Shown here piece after piece: positions 63,674 to 64,000 of a stretch of 64,000 nucleotides of DNA. The stretch comes from Anaerotruncus massiliensis (ex Togo et al. 2026) (GTDB lineage: Bacteria; Bacillota; Clostridia; Oscillospirales; Ruminococcaceae): positions 1,907,501 to 1,971,500 of the forward strand of contig NZ_LT962687.1 of the NCBI RefSeq assembly GCF_900199635.1. Reading direction: 5' to 3'. The notes under the pieces are model-generated. The model had not been told where the DNA came from and ran no database searches. It saw only the letters and a list, made by a program, of their open reading frames with translations. Both the position numbers and the translations under genes were made by a program. Position 1 is the first letter of the stretch. Each line of letters opens with the position of its first letter.

Positions 63674-64000
63674 CAATCCGGTATTTTTTCCGCCGCGCGG
63701 CACGCCGCCAGCCAGAGGGGCGCCGTCAGCCAGAGCATCGGCAGGTCGCGCGCGAGCAGCTCCCCCCCGCCGACCAGCGCCACTCCCGCGAAGCTCCCGC
63801 AGAGGCAGGCCGCGAGCAGGAACGCGAAAGCCCGGGGGCCCGCCGCCGGGCGGCGCAGCGCCGGGCGCGCCGCCAAGAGGAGCGCGGCGAGCGAGCAGGC
63901 AGCCGCCTTGAGGAGCGCGGTCAGCAGCAGCACGTCGGGGCGCTCCTTCTTCATCCAGAGGTAATCCGTCCACTCGGCGCGCCGCTCGGTGAAGAGGGTC
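63673..64000 (-). CDS. Membrane protein, C-terminal part (cut by window end)
   Basis: The frame is open to the window end, so the ATG at 63954 is probably internal: residues FTERRAEWTDYLWMKKERPD read straight through it. The visible 109 residues include about three membrane segments (LLLTALLKAAACSLAALLLA, FAFLLAACLCGSFAGVALVG, MLWLTAPLWLAACRA). No family was recognised. Confidence 0.6.
   Translation of the reverse strand, partial: TLFTERRAEWTDYLWMKKERPDVLLLTALLKAAACSLAALLLAARPALRRPAAGPRAFAFLLAACLCGSFAGVALVGGGELLARDLPMLWLTAPLWLAACRAAEKIPD

Noticed and set aside
1-64000. tRNA, rRNA, insertion sequence or prophage genes
   Set aside because: I looked for typical motifs (tRNA T-loop words with cloverleaf pairing, transposase and integrase signatures) and saw none. 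A tRNAscan or Infernal run would be decisive.

Overview
The window is GC-rich chromosomal DNA from an anaerobic, endospore-forming Firmicute of class Clostridia, probably Oscillospirales. The evidence is the spoVB-mazG-hup-rqcP-yabP-yabQ-divIC-yabR cluster, ferredoxin-dependent enzymes ([FeFe] hydrogenases, indolepyruvate:ferredoxin oxidoreductase), desulfoferrodoxin, the IspH-S1 fusion typical of Clostridia, and sigma-A promoters of the TTGNNN-N17-TATAAT kind. No rRNA, tRNA, CRISPR array, transposase or prophage was seen. The genus assignment is a guess.

Layout. 1-60: tail of a gene that may be a DNA cytosine methylase. 103-1010: flavin-type oxidase and YbaK-type deacylase behind a possible attenuator. 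1215-6719: arylpyruvate operon (ligase, iorA, iorB, second ligase, ACT sensor). 7009-10772: leader peptide, FAD/Rieske oxidoreductase, and three genes for a SpoIID-like, peptidoglycan-binding set. 11220-13884: DUF5685-DnaJ operon and two membrane-associated unknowns. 13925-14639: gene-free modular repeats. 14640-17696: EamA, mnmA with a structured leader, a zinc-ribbon protein, hpf. 17838-19825: amidohydrolase and a lone fumarase alpha subunit. 19891-25005: sporulation/division cluster. 25138-28758: mtnN, a DNA cloverleaf, a MATE pump, a divergent small-protein/XRE pair, a zinc-ribbon protein.

28841-35760: recJ-relA-dtd-MBL-hemZ. 36035-41443: RpiR regulator, BaiN-like flavoprotein, cmk, plsC, ispH-S1. 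41597-46199: hydrogenase/redox-sensing operon (2Fe-2S protein, PAS-linked group C hydrogenase, PP2C-type phosphatase, group B-like hydrogenase) behind a near-perfect Rex operator. 46379-47205: YgjP-like protease and acylphosphatase. 47206-47971: second repeat region. 47972-49584: duplicated-domain lipoprotein and Dabb protein. 49730-52648: glf, glycosyltransferase, PAP2 enzyme. 52868-53614: ricin-type lectin with a histone-H1-like tail. 53791-59069: oxidative-stress island (Crp/Fnr regulator, peroxiredoxin, CoA-disulfide reductase-rhodanese, thioredoxin, SDR, desulfoferrodoxin). 59087-59996: three paralogous mini-proteins. 60073-64000: c-di-GMP phosphodiesterase, GNAT, HAD, partial membrane protein.

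The most interesting leads are the hydrogenase operon with its Rex site, the shared GTGAC-N3-GTCAC boxes of the oxidative-stress island, the gapless three-member mini-protein family, and the modular intergenic repeats whose hairpins covary between copies.
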